Part shown: positions 16,713 through 24,022 of the stretch, in pieces
Layout: the number at the start of each line of letters is the position of its first letter
Numbering within the stretch: position 1 is the stretch's first letter
Source of the DNA: Streptomyces venezuelae
GTDB lineage: Bacteria > Actinomycetota > Actinomycetes > Streptomycetales > Streptomycetaceae
Length of the DNA stretch: 64,000 nt
NCBI RefSeq assembly: GCF_008642295.1
Contig: NZ_CP029190.1
Location: forward strand, 5,377,501-5,441,500
Direction of reading: 5' to 3'
Translations under genes and position numbers: made by a program
Notes under the pieces: generated by a model
What the model was told of the DNA's origin: nothing
Database searches by the model: none
The model's input: the letters and a program-made list of their open reading frames with translations, nothing else

Positions 16713-17504
16713 TCAGCCGCGAACCCCACACAAGTGCAGCAACGCCGCCACCCCCCGGTAAGGATCCGTCCGCCCGGCCCGCTCCTCCGCCGCCAGCAGC
16801 CGCTCCAGCTCCCCCTCCGGCGGCAACGCCTCGCCCGCCGTCTCCGTCCCGTCGGTGAAGACCCGCACCCCGTACCACGCCTCCAACGGCGCCCCGATCC
16901 CGGACAGCGTGTCCCGTAGCCCGGACAGCCGGTCGGCCCGTACCTCCAGGCCCAGCCGGTTCGTGTAGTCGACGGAGTCGAACGCGGCCAGCGCACCCGC
17001 CCAGTCCCCGCCCAGCCCCGGCCGCATCGCGAGCGCGTCGCCGTTGCGGACCAGCAGGGACAGCAGGCCGCCGGGCGCCAGCATCCGGGCCAGCCCGGCG
17101 AGCATCCCGTCCGGCTCGGGGACGTACATCAGTACGCCGTGGCACAGCACCACGTCGAAGCTGCCCGGCAGGAAGTGCGCGCCGGTCTCCCGGCCGTCGC
17201 CCTCCAGCAGCCGGACCCGGTCGCGGATGCCGGCCGGCTCCGCGGCCAGCGCGGCCCGGGCCACCTCGATCATGCCGGGGTCCTGCTCCAGGCCGGTGAC
17301 CATGTGCCCGGCCCGGGCCAGCCGCAGCGCCTGGGTGCCCTGACCCATGCCGACGTCCAGGACGCGGAGCCGCTGCCCGACCGGGAAGCGGTGCGCGATC
17401 TGTTCGTCGACCTGGCGGCCCACGAGTTCCTGGCGGACGGCATTACGCAGTCCGCCCAAACCCTCCAGCCAGAGCCTGGCTCCCCCCGCGAACCCCTCGC
17501 TCAG
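16713..17504 (-). CDS. SAM-dependent class I methyltransferase
   Basis: Cytosolic Rossmann-fold methyltransferase, about 263 residues. The N-terminus (WLEGLGGLRNAVRQEL) is followed by motif I RVLDVGMGQG, an acidic end of beta-2 in VTGLEQDPGM, DGRE, motif IV SFDVVLCHGVLMYV and LAPGGLLSLLVRN. Substrate unknown. The conserved sequence reaches right up to the stop of the DUF3043 gene, where no ATG or GTG exists in frame. A CTG at 17504 would overlap that stop as CTGA, and the next candidate is TTG at 17459. The start is therefore uncertain. Confidence 0.8.
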   Translation of the reverse strand: MSEGFAGGARLWLEGLGGLRNAVRQELVGRQVDEQIAHRFPVGQRLRVLDVGMGQGTQALRLARAGHMVTGLEQDPGMIEVARAALAAEPAGIRDRVRLLEGDGRETGAHFLPGSFDVVLCHGVLMYVPEPDGMLAGLARMLAPGGLLSLLVRNGDALAMRPGLGGDWAGALAAFDSVDYTNRLGLEVRADRLSGLRDTLSGIGAPLEAWYGVRVFTDGTETAGEALPPEGELERLLAAEERAGRTDPYRGVAALLHLCGVRG

Positions 17505-18100
17505 GGCCGTTCCCCACGCTTGACCTGCGGCTTCGGCAGGCGCAGCCGACGCATCTGGAGGGTGCGCATCAGGCCGTAGGCGACCGCGCCGCGCTTCGGC
17601 TCGTCCGGGAAGCGCTGGTTCACGGCCTTCTTCAGGCGGATGAACAGGCCGATCGAGTCGACGATGATCAGCGCGATCACGCCGAGCCACAGCAGCAGCG
17701 CGATGTTCTGGATGGACGGGACCCGGATCATGCTCAGCACCAGGATGACCACCGCGAGCGGCAGGAACATCTCGGCGACCGAGAAGCGGGAGTCCACGTA
17801 GTCACGGACGAACCGGCGGACCGGACCCTTGTCACGGGCCGGCAGGTACCGCTCGTCACCGCTGGCCAGCGCCTCGCGCTGCTTGGCCAGCTCGACCCGG
17901 CGCCGTTCGCGGGCGCGCTTGGCGTCCTCCTTGCGGTTGCCGGTCGAGGCCACCACGGCCTTGCGCTGCGACTGTGCGACAGCGCGCTTCGGCGTCGGGC
18001 GGCCCTTCGGGGCCTGCGGGTCACGGGGCTGCGAAGCGTCCGCGCTCACCTTGTCGGCGGCGGCGGCCTTCTCTTCCTTGGAGGAACGGCTACCAAACAC
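17501..18100 (-). CDS. DUF3043 membrane protein
   Basis: About 199 residues. A highly charged Lys/Arg/Ala-rich N-terminal half includes PKGRPTPKRAVAQSQRK. Two closely spaced transmembrane helices (AEMFLPLAVVILVLSMI and ALLLWLGVIALIIVDSIGL) follow, then a basic C-terminus. This is the actinobacterial DUF3043 layout, function unknown. I take the GTG at 18100 as start; a TTG three codons earlier is possible. Its stop overlaps the methyltransferase frame, and it lies back-to-back with the pspA gene. Confidence 0.78.
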   Translation of the reverse strand: MFGSRSSKEEKAAAADKVSADASQPRDPQAPKGRPTPKRAVAQSQRKAVVASTGNRKEDAKRARERRRVELAKQREALASGDERYLPARDKGPVRRFVRDYVDSRFSVAEMFLPLAVVILVLSMIRVPSIQNIALLLWLGVIALIIVDSIGLFIRLKKAVNQRFPDEPKRGAVAYGLMRTLQMRRLRLPKPQVKRGERP

Positions 18101-18356
18101 AAAACCCAAGGGTACGTGGTCGGGCGGAGGAGCCCCACCCCGGTGGGGAACGATCCGGCAACGGCGGACGTCTTCCAGTGCAAGGGGATCACCTACTCCC
18201 TACGCCTGAGAGAGCCGCGGCGTCTCGTCCTCCAGGAGGAGCGCATCGGCGCCCGATCGGTGCGGTAATAGAGGCAGGGCCCGTAGTGTGGTCCTGAGGT
18301 TCGCACCTGTAGGTGACCTGCAGCCGAAGTCCGTCAGAAGGGGGCGCGCGAAGCCC

Positions 18357-19154
18357 ATGAGCGGTGTCATGAAGCGTATGGGGATGATCTTCCGCGCGAA
18401 GGCGAACAAGGCCCTTGACCGGGCCGAGGACCCGCGCGAGACCCTCGACTACTCGTACCAGAAGCAGCTTGAGCTGCTCCAGAAGGTGCGCCGCGGTGTC
18501 GCCGACGTCGCCACCTCCCGCAAGCGCCTGGAACTGCAGCTCAACCAGCTGCAGGGGCAGTCCGCCAAGCTCGAGGACCAGGGGCGCAAGGCCCTCGCCC
18601 TGGGCCGTGAGGACCTGGCCCGCGAGGCCCTGTCCCGCCGTGCCTCCCTCCAGCAGCAGGTCAGCGACCTGGAGGTACAGCACCAGACCCTCCAGGGCGA
18701 GGAGGAGAAGCTGACCCTGGCCGCCCAGCGGCTGCAGGCCAAGGTGGATGCCTTCCGGACGAAGAAGGAGACCATCAAGGCCACCTACACGGCGGCCCAG
18801 GCCCAGACCCGGATCGCCGAGTCCTTCTCCGGCATCTCCGAGGAGATGAGCGATGTCGGCCTGGCCATCCAGCGGGCCGAGGACAAGACCGCGCAGCTCC
18901 AGGCGCGGGCCGGCGCCATCGACGAGCTGCTCGCCTCGGGCGCGCTGGACGACCAGAGCGGCCTCGGCTCGAAGGACGACATCCAGGCCGAGCTGGACCG
19001 CCTCTCCGGCGGGACGGACGTGGAGCTGGAGCTCGCCCGGATGAAGGCCGAGCTGGCCGGCGGCCCGTCCGCTCAGCAGCAGGCCATCGAGGGCGGCACC
19101 CCGGGTGCCCAGCAGCAGCCGCAGCAGACCCAGCACCGGTTCGACAAGCAGTAG
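18357..19154 (+). CDS. pspA: PspA/IM30 family membrane-stress protein
   Basis: Peripheral membrane protein of the phage-shock/ESCRT-III-like family that binds and stabilises damaged membranes. The 265-residue product is almost entirely helical coiled coil: the amphipathic N-terminal segment VMKRMGMIFRAKANKALD, then ETLDYSYQKQLELLQKVRRGVADV and heptads to about residue 215. A Gln/Pro-rich tail (QQQPQQTQ) ends it. The ATG at 18357 is chosen as the family start; GAAGGGGGCG lies upstream, slightly far. A -10-like TAGTGT is at 18284. It is followed after 13 bases by PspAA. Confidence 0.9.
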   Translation: MSGVMKRMGMIFRAKANKALDRAEDPRETLDYSYQKQLELLQKVRRGVADVATSRKRLELQLNQLQGQSAKLEDQGRKALALGREDLAREALSRRASLQQQVSDLEVQHQTLQGEEEKLTLAAQRLQAKVDAFRTKKETIKATYTAAQAQTRIAESFSGISEEMSDVGLAIQRAEDKTAQLQARAGAIDELLASGALDDQSGLGSKDDIQAELDRLSGGTDVELELARMKAELAGGPSAQQQAIEGGTPGAQQQPQQTQHRFDKQ

Positions 19155-19167
19155 GACGGGGCCCGTC

Positions 19168-19446
19168 ATGATTGTCCGCATCATGGGGGAAGGCCAGGTC
19201 GAGCTCGGCGACGACCATGTCGCGGAGCTCGACAAGCTGGACGACGAGCTGCTGGCGGAGATGGAGGGCGGGGACGGCGAGGGCTTCCGGCGGACCCTGT
19301 CCGCGCTCCTCGACAAGGTCCGCGAGCTGGGCACCCCGCTGCCGGACGATGTGCTGGAGCCCTCCGAGCTGATCCTCCCCGCGGCCGACGCGACCCTCGA
19401 AGAGGTGCGGCGGATGCTCAGTGACGACGGTCTGATCCCCGGCTGA
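19168..19446 (+). CDS. pspAA: PspA-associated protein PspAA
   Basis: 92-residue acidic protein starting MIVRIMGEGQVELGDDHVAELDKLDDELL, the typical PspAA opening, and ending in helices rich in Asp, Glu and Leu. PspAA-domain proteins are encoded next to PspA in Actinobacteria and are thought to work with it. It lies 13 bases after pspA in the same operon. Its last 29 bases overlap the end of the convergent membrane-protein gene, so opposing transcripts share a tail. Confidence 0.85.
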   Translation: MIVRIMGEGQVELGDDHVAELDKLDDELLAEMEGGDGEGFRRTLSALLDKVRELGTPLPDDVLEPSELILPAADATLEEVRRMLSDDGLIPG

Positions 19447-20224
19447 CATCAGGACCCGGTGGGGTGTCCGGCGGGGAGTCGGGCGGGGAAGGGTCCGGTG
19501 CCCCGCCGATGAAGTCCTGGAACCTGCGCCGCGGACCGGCCCAGCGCCGGTCGTGGTGGAACGCCCGCAGGCCCGCCTTCGCGCGGGCCCGCGGGCGGTT
19601 TGCGTAGAACCTCTTTGCGTACGGGGAGCTGGGCCGGGCCAGCCGGACCGCGCCGATCAGCGCCACGAACGGAACCAGGATGCCGATCAGCGCGGTGCGC
19701 GGCTTGCCCTTCCACAGGGCGATCAGGGCCAGGAAGAAGTTGGTCGCCGCGTTTATGGCGACCAGGCCACGGCTCTGCCGTTCCTCGTACGTCAGGTCGT
19801 TGACCCCGAAGGGGAGGAAGCCGCCGAGGACCAGCGCGACCAGGGCGGCGGTCAGCACCACGATCTCCACGCTCTTGCGGCCCTGCTCGCTCCAGTAGAC
19901 GTCGTCCAGGTGCAGGATCAGGGCGAACTCGTCCAGCACCAGGCCGGCCCCGAGCCCGAAGACGACGGCGGACGCCAGGGCACCGATCCCGTGGCGGCCA
20001 CTGCCGACCGCACCGAAACCGCCGACGATCACCAGGATCACCCCCGGCACGACGTGGTGGACGTGCATCCCGCCCGGAGTGACGTTCTTGAAAGGGCCCC
20101 GGCCCGCCCGGATCAAACGCGTGATCACGCGGGTGACCAGGAAGGACGTCACGAAGGAGAGCAGCGCGAGGAGCATCGGCAGCTTCCCCGGCTCGATGAT
20201 GTTGCGGTACCACCAGTGACCCAT
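19418..20224 (-). CDS. Integral membrane protein, function unknown
   Basis: 268 residues. About seven transmembrane helices are visible (MLLALLSFVTSFLVTRVI; VHHVVPGVILVIVGGFGAVG; ALASAVVFGLGAGLVLDEFAL; VEIVVLTAALVALVLGGF and others). A cytosolic basic and proline-rich tail includes PSPPDSPPDTPPGPDV. Conserved-looking histidine/aspartate clusters HVHHV and LHLDDVYW lie near the membrane face. The ATG has GGAGACGG upstream. It is divergent from cobS and convergent with pspAA. I do not recognise the family. Confidence 0.75.
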   Translation of the reverse strand: MGHWWYRNIIEPGKLPMLLALLSFVTSFLVTRVITRLIRAGRGPFKNVTPGGMHVHHVVPGVILVIVGGFGAVGSGRHGIGALASAVVFGLGAGLVLDEFALILHLDDVYWSEQGRKSVEIVVLTAALVALVLGGFLPFGVNDLTYEERQSRGLVAINAATNFFLALIALWKGKPRTALIGILVPFVALIGAVRLARPSSPYAKRFYANRPRARAKAGLRAFHHDRRWAGPRRRFQDFIGGAPDPSPPDSPPDTPPGPDVSRGSDRRH

Positions 20225-20294
20225 ACCACCGTCTCCCCATTTGACCGGTAATGCGCAATTTACAGGTCGTCATGAGCGGGTAGCGTTCCGGGGG

Positions 20295-21128
20295 ATGACC
20301 GACTCGCACTCCGATCCGCACCATTCGCCGCCGCCGTCGTCGCCCGCAGAGCGCGCCGCGCTGCGCGACGGCATCCGGTTCGCGTTCGGCACCCTCACCG
20401 TGTTCCCCGCCCGCATCACCCGCTGGGACCGCCCCGCCGCCCGTATCGGCATGGAGTGCGCCCCGCTGGCCGGCCTGGCCGTGGGGTTGTGTGCGGCCGT
20501 CCCCGGAGTCCTGCTGCTCCTGCTCGGCGGCAGCCCGCTGCTCGCCGCCGTGGTCACGGTGGCCGTGCCGGCCGCGCTGACCCGGGCCCTGCACCTGGAC
20601 GGACTGGCCGACACCGCCGACGGCCTCGGCAGCGCCAAACCGGCCGAGGACGCGCTGCGGATCATGAAGCAGTCCGATATCGGCCCGTTCGGTGTGGTGG
20701 CGCTGCTGGTGGTGTTCCTGGTCCAGGTGGCGGCCCTGGCCGATCTCTACGCGGAGAACCCGCTGCACGGAGCGCTGGCCGCCGTGGTCGCCGCCGTCAC
20801 GGCCCGTCTCGCCCTCACCCTCGCGTCCCGGGCGGGGGTCCCGCCGGCCCGCCCCGGCGGACTGGGCGCAGCCGTCGCCGGCACCGTCCCGGCCGCCGCA
20901 GCCTTCGGCCTCGCCGCCGTGGTCACCGTGGCGGCCGGCCTGGCCGCCCTCCCGCTGGGACTGCCCGCCGCTGCCCGGCAGGCCGCCGCGGTGATCGCCG
21001 CCCTGCTGGCCGCCGAATGGCTGCTCCGCCGCTGTGTCCGCCGCTTCGGCGGGGTCACGGGCGACGTCTTCGGCGCCACCGCCGAAACCGCCGCCACCAC
21101 CACCCTCCTCCTCCTCTCCCTGGGCTGA
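20295..21128 (+). CDS. cobS: Adenosylcobinamide-GDP ribazoletransferase (cobalamin synthase)
   Basis: Integral membrane enzyme joining adenosylcobinamide-GDP and alpha-ribazole, the last step of cobalamin assembly. The 277-residue product has the family opening (RDGIRFAFGTLTVFPARI), the conserved acidic motif LHLDGLADTADGLG, IMKQSDIGPFGV, and many hydrophobic helices. The C-terminus has RRFGGVTGDVFGATAE, the second acidic site. The ATG at 20295 fits the family length. It is physically separate from cobU and cobT, and I see no cobalamin riboswitch upstream. Confidence 0.92.
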   Translation: MTDSHSDPHHSPPPSSPAERAALRDGIRFAFGTLTVFPARITRWDRPAARIGMECAPLAGLAVGLCAAVPGVLLLLLGGSPLLAAVVTVAVPAALTRALHLDGLADTADGLGSAKPAEDALRIMKQSDIGPFGVVALLVVFLVQVAALADLYAENPLHGALAAVVAAVTARLALTLASRAGVPPARPGGLGAAVAGTVPAAAAFGLAAVVTVAAGLAALPLGLPAAARQAAAVIAALLAAEWLLRRCVRRFGGVTGDVFGATAETAATTTLLLLSLG

Positions 21129-21347
21129 CCCCCCGCCCACCGGCGCCCGCACGCTCCGGCTCGGCCGGACCGTTTTCGGCCAGGTGGCGGGCCGGGCCGT
21201 GGGGGCGGTCGGTGGCCCGGCTGCCCCGTGCTCAGGGCGCGGACCAGGCGGACGCGGCGGAATCCCGCCGCCGGAATCCGGCCGAGTCCGGCGTCCGCGC
21301 CGCCGGGTGGGCAGGTCCCGCGCCACGCCCCCGTACCCTCTCTTCCC

Positions 21348-22073
21348 GTGGAAGAGACGCCGACCGACCCACCAGCCGACGCGCCCATCAGGGTGCTGCT
21401 CGCCGACGATCAGGCGCTGTTGCGCAGTGCCTTCAAGGTGCTCGTCGACTCCGAGCCCGACATGGAGGTCGTGGGCGAGGCCTCCGACGGAGCGCAGGCC
21501 TATGCGCTCGCCGGGGAGCGGGCGGCCGATGTGGTGCTCATGGACATCCGGATGCCCGGCACGGACGGCCTCGCCGCCACCCGGATGATCAGCGCCGACC
21601 CGGCCCTGGCCGGGGTGCGCGTGGTGATGCTGACCACCTTCGAGGTCGACGAGTACGTGGTGGAGGCCCTGCGGTCCGGAGCCTCCGGCTTCCTCGGCAA
21701 GGGCGCCGAGCCCGAGGAGCTGCTGAACGCCATCCGGATCGCCGCCGCCGGAGAGGCCCTGCTCTCCCCGGCCGCGACCAAAGGACTGATCGCCACTTTC
21801 CTTGCCCAGGGCGGCGGACTGGACGCCGCCGCCGGCGTGGCGGGCGGCCGGCACGCCGAGCGGCTGTCCGCGCTCACCGGACGGGAACGCGAGGTGCTCG
21901 TCCAGGTGGCCGCCGGACTCTCCAACGACGAGATCGCCACCCGCCTGGAGGTCAGCCCGCTGACCGTGAAGACCCACGTCAACCGGGCCATGGCCAAGCT
22001 CGGCGCCCGGGACCGCGCCCAGCTGGTGGTGATCGCCTACGAGTCGGGGCTGGTCCGCCCCCGTGCCGAGTAG
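21348..22073 (+). CDS. NarL/LuxR-type response regulator (orphan)
   Basis: 241 residues. The receiver domain (about 14-135) has the acidic pair ADDQ, phospho-acceptor VLMDIRMPG (Asp66), the switch threonine in MLTTFEVD and lysine in FLGKGAEP. A LuxR-type helix-turn-helix follows from about 175 (LTGREREVLVQVAAGLSNDE). The GTG at 21348 is the first start giving a normal N-terminus. No kinase gene is adjacent. The unpaired HisKA_3 kinase at 9412-10668 is the obvious candidate partner in this window, but that is inference. Confidence 0.88.
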   Translation: MEETPTDPPADAPIRVLLADDQALLRSAFKVLVDSEPDMEVVGEASDGAQAYALAGERAADVVLMDIRMPGTDGLAATRMISADPALAGVRVVMLTTFEVDEYVVEALRSGASGFLGKGAEPEELLNAIRIAAAGEALLSPAATKGLIATFLAQGGGLDAAAGVAGGRHAERLSALTGREREVLVQVAAGLSNDEIATRLEVSPLTVKTHVNRAMAKLGARDRAQLVVIAYESGLVRPRAE

Positions 22074-22084
22074 GCGCAACGCAG

Positions 22085-22113
22085 AAGGGGCACCCCCCCT
22101 GAGGGTGCCCCTT
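22085..22113. terminator. Bidirectional terminator between regulator and nadA
   Basis: AAGGGGCACCC (22085-22095) and GGGTGCCCCTT (22103-22113) form an 11-bp stem with a 7-nt loop between two convergent genes. Confidence 0.65.
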
Positions 22114-22155
22114 CCGTATCTGCGCGAGGACCGCGGCTGCGGCCGGCCGCTGCGG

Positions 22156-23334
22156 CTACGGCAGCGCCAGCATCCGCTCCAGCGCCAGCTTGGCGAAGCT
22201 CTCGGTCTCCTTGTCGACCTGGATCCGGTTCACCAGGTTGCCCTCGGCCAGCGACTCCAGGGTCCAGACCAGGTGCGGCAGGTCGATGCGGTTCATGGTC
22301 GAGCAGAAGCAGACCGTCTTGTCGAGGAAGACGACCTCCTTGTCCTCCGCAGCGAATCGATTCGCCAGGCGCTTGACCAGGTTCAGCTCGGTGCCGATGG
22401 CCCACTTGGAGCCGGCCGGGGCCGCCTCCAGGGCCTTGATGATGTACTCCGTCGAGCCGACGTAGTCCGCAGCGGCCACGACCTCGTGCTTGCACTCGGG
22501 GTGCACCAGCACGTTGACGCCCGGGATCCGCTCCCGTACGTCGTTGACCGAGTCCAGCGAGAACCGGCCGTGCACCGAGCAGTGCCCGCGCCACAGGATC
22601 ATCTTCGCGGCGCGCAGCTGCTCGGCGGTCAGCCCGCCGCCCGGCTTGTGCGGGTTGTAGACCACGCAGTCGTCCAGGGACATGCCCATGTCCCGGACGG
22701 CGGTGTTCCGGCCCAGGTGCTGGTCCGGCAGGAACAGCACCTTCTCCCCGTGCTCGAAGGCCCACTCCAGGGCCTTCTTCGCATTGGACGAGGTGCAGAT
22801 GGTGCCGCCGTGCTTGCCGGTGAAGGCCTTGATGTCGGCGGAGGAGTTCATGTACGAGACGGGGACCGTGATGTCGGCTATGCCCGCCTCGGTCAGCGCG
22901 TCCCAGCACTCCGCGACCTGCTCGGCGGTGGCCATGTCGGCCATCGAGCAGCCGGCCGCCAGGTCCGGCAGGACGACCTTCTGGTCGTCCGAGGTCAGGA
23001 TGTCCGCGGACTCCGCCATGAAGTGCACGCCGCAGAAGACGATGTACTCGGCCTCCGGCTTGGCGGCGGCGTCGCGCGCGAGCTTGAAGGAGTCGCCGGT
23101 GACATCCGCGAACTCGATGACCTCGTCACGCTGGTAGTGGTGGCCGAGGATGAAGACCTTGTCCCCGAGCTTCTCCTTGGCCGCGCGGGCCCGCGCCACC
23201 AGGTCCGGGTCGGACGGCGAGGGGAGGTCACCAGGGCACTCCACCCCGCGCTCGCTCCTGGGGTCGGCTTCGCGGCCGAGCAGCAGCAGGGCGAGCGGCG
23301 TCGGCTGGACGTCCAAAGGCTGGGCGGTGGTCAC
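22156..23334 (-). CDS. nadA: Quinolinate synthase
   Basis: [4Fe-4S] enzyme condensing iminoaspartate with dihydroxyacetone phosphate to quinolinate in de novo NAD synthesis. The 392-residue product has the three cluster cysteines in FCGVHFMAES, HPECKHEV and VCFCSTMN. Family motifs ILGHHYQRDE, CSMADMA, SYMNSSADIKA, FLPDQHLGRN and KWAIGTELN are all present. The GTG at 23334 is chosen because AAAGGG lies eight bases upstream; a GTG three codons earlier has no spacing for it. nadB and nadC do not follow. The promoter region carries two operator-like palindromes around a TATGAT -10 box. Confidence 0.93.
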   Translation of the reverse strand: MTTAQPLDVQPTPLALLLLGREADPRSERGVECPGDLPSPSDPDLVARARAAKEKLGDKVFILGHHYQRDEVIEFADVTGDSFKLARDAAAKPEAEYIVFCGVHFMAESADILTSDDQKVVLPDLAAGCSMADMATAEQVAECWDALTEAGIADITVPVSYMNSSADIKAFTGKHGGTICTSSNAKKALEWAFEHGEKVLFLPDQHLGRNTAVRDMGMSLDDCVVYNPHKPGGGLTAEQLRAAKMILWRGHCSVHGRFSLDSVNDVRERIPGVNVLVHPECKHEVVAAADYVGSTEYIIKALEAAPAGSKWAIGTELNLVKRLANRFAAEDKEVVFLDKTVCFCSTMNRIDLPHLVWTLESLAEGNLVNRIQVDKETESFAKLALERMLALP

Positions 23335-23372
23335 GACACGCACCCTTTCTGTTCCGCGACTACGATACTTCT

Positions 23373-23419
23373 CGTCTATTTGACGCTATCTATCATAGCC
23401 GGTTCACGTCAGTTTGACG
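23373..23419 (-). promoter_or_regulatory. nadA promoter flanked by two operator-like palindromes
   Basis: Leftward -10 box TATGAT occupies 23392-23397. On either side lie near-identical 13-mers: CGTCTATTTGACG at 23373-23385 and CGTCAGTTTGACG at 23407-23419. The second is a perfect CGTCA-N3-TGACG palindrome. Centres are 34 bp apart, about three helical turns, one near the transcription start and one near -35. This is the layout expected of a repressor operator. The cognate regulator is unknown. Confidence 0.55.
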
Positions 23420-23437
23420 ATGCCGATAGTGTCGATG

Positions 23438-23467
23438 TGACGAATTCGCGCTCCGGAACAGTAGGGT
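23438..23467 (+). promoter_or_regulatory. Possible promoter of the A-type Fe-S carrier gene
   Basis: TGACGA (23438-23443) and TAGGGT (23462-23467) are separated by 18 bases and lie about 100 bases before the start codon. The -10 matches the common Streptomyces form; the -35 is weak. Confidence 0.35.
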
Positions 23468-23566
23468 CCACCGCTCCACCCCGGTGTGCGAGCATGGGAA
23501 TGAATCCGAGGCCGCGTCGGTTGCAGCCGACGGCAAGAGTCCGCCCCACTTCGGGAGTGAATGCAG

Positions 23567-23923
23567 ATGTCCGTTCAGGACGAAAAGACCACTGTGAGCG
23601 ACGGCATCCTCCTGTCCGACGCCGCCGCCGCCAAGGTCAAGGCCCTGCTCGAGCAGGAAGGCCGGGACGACCTGGCCCTGCGTGTCGCCGTTCAGCCCGG
23701 CGGCTGCTCCGGCCTGCGCTACCAGCTTTTCTTCGACGAGCGCTCCCTCGACGGGGACGTCGTCAAGGACTTCGACGGCGTCAAGGTCGTCACCGACCGC
23801 ATGAGCGCCCCGTACCTGGGCGGCGCCTCCATCGACTTCGTCGACACCATCGAGAAGCAGGGCTTCACGATCGACAACCCGAACGCCACCGGCTCCTGCG
23901 CCTGCGGCGACTCCTTCAGCTAA
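23567..23923 (+). CDS. erpA: A-type iron-sulfur carrier (IscA/ErpA/SufA family)
   Basis: 118-residue HesB-fold protein that delivers Fe-S clusters to apo-proteins. The three ligand cysteines are in the canonical places: VQPGGCSGLRYQL (Cys47) and the C-terminal GSCACGDSF (Cys111 and Cys113). The ATG at 23567 lies ten bases after GGGAG; another ATG two codons earlier is too close to it. The divergent neighbour nadA encodes a [4Fe-4S] enzyme, a plausible client. A strong terminator follows the gene. Confidence 0.9.
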   Translation: MSVQDEKTTVSDGILLSDAAAAKVKALLEQEGRDDLALRVAVQPGGCSGLRYQLFFDERSLDGDVVKDFDGVKVVTDRMSAPYLGGASIDFVDTIEKQGFTIDNPNATGSCACGDSFS

Positions 23924-23951
23924 GCCTCCATCAGCTGAGCCTGAACGCGCG

Positions 23952-23989
23952 AAGGGGCCCGCACCGGTACCAACCGGTGCGGGCCCCTT
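23952..23989. terminator. Strong bidirectional terminator
   Basis: A perfect 17-bp stem (23952-23968 with 23973-23989) and 4-nt loop lie between the Fe-S carrier gene and the convergent gene ending at 24023. Confidence 0.75.
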
Positions 23990-24022
23990 CCGTATCCCCA
24001 CCGCCTGCCCGCCGGACCCAGG

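Noticed and set aside
15963..16919. Long open frames through the tandem-repeat block on both strands
   Set aside because: Open in several phases at once, Pro/Gly/Arg-rich, no ribosome-binding site, and explained by the DNA repeat.
23407..23419. NrtR or NadQ site before nadA
   Set aside because: The 13-mer does not match the longer palindromes I recall for those regulators; reported only as an unassigned operator candidate.
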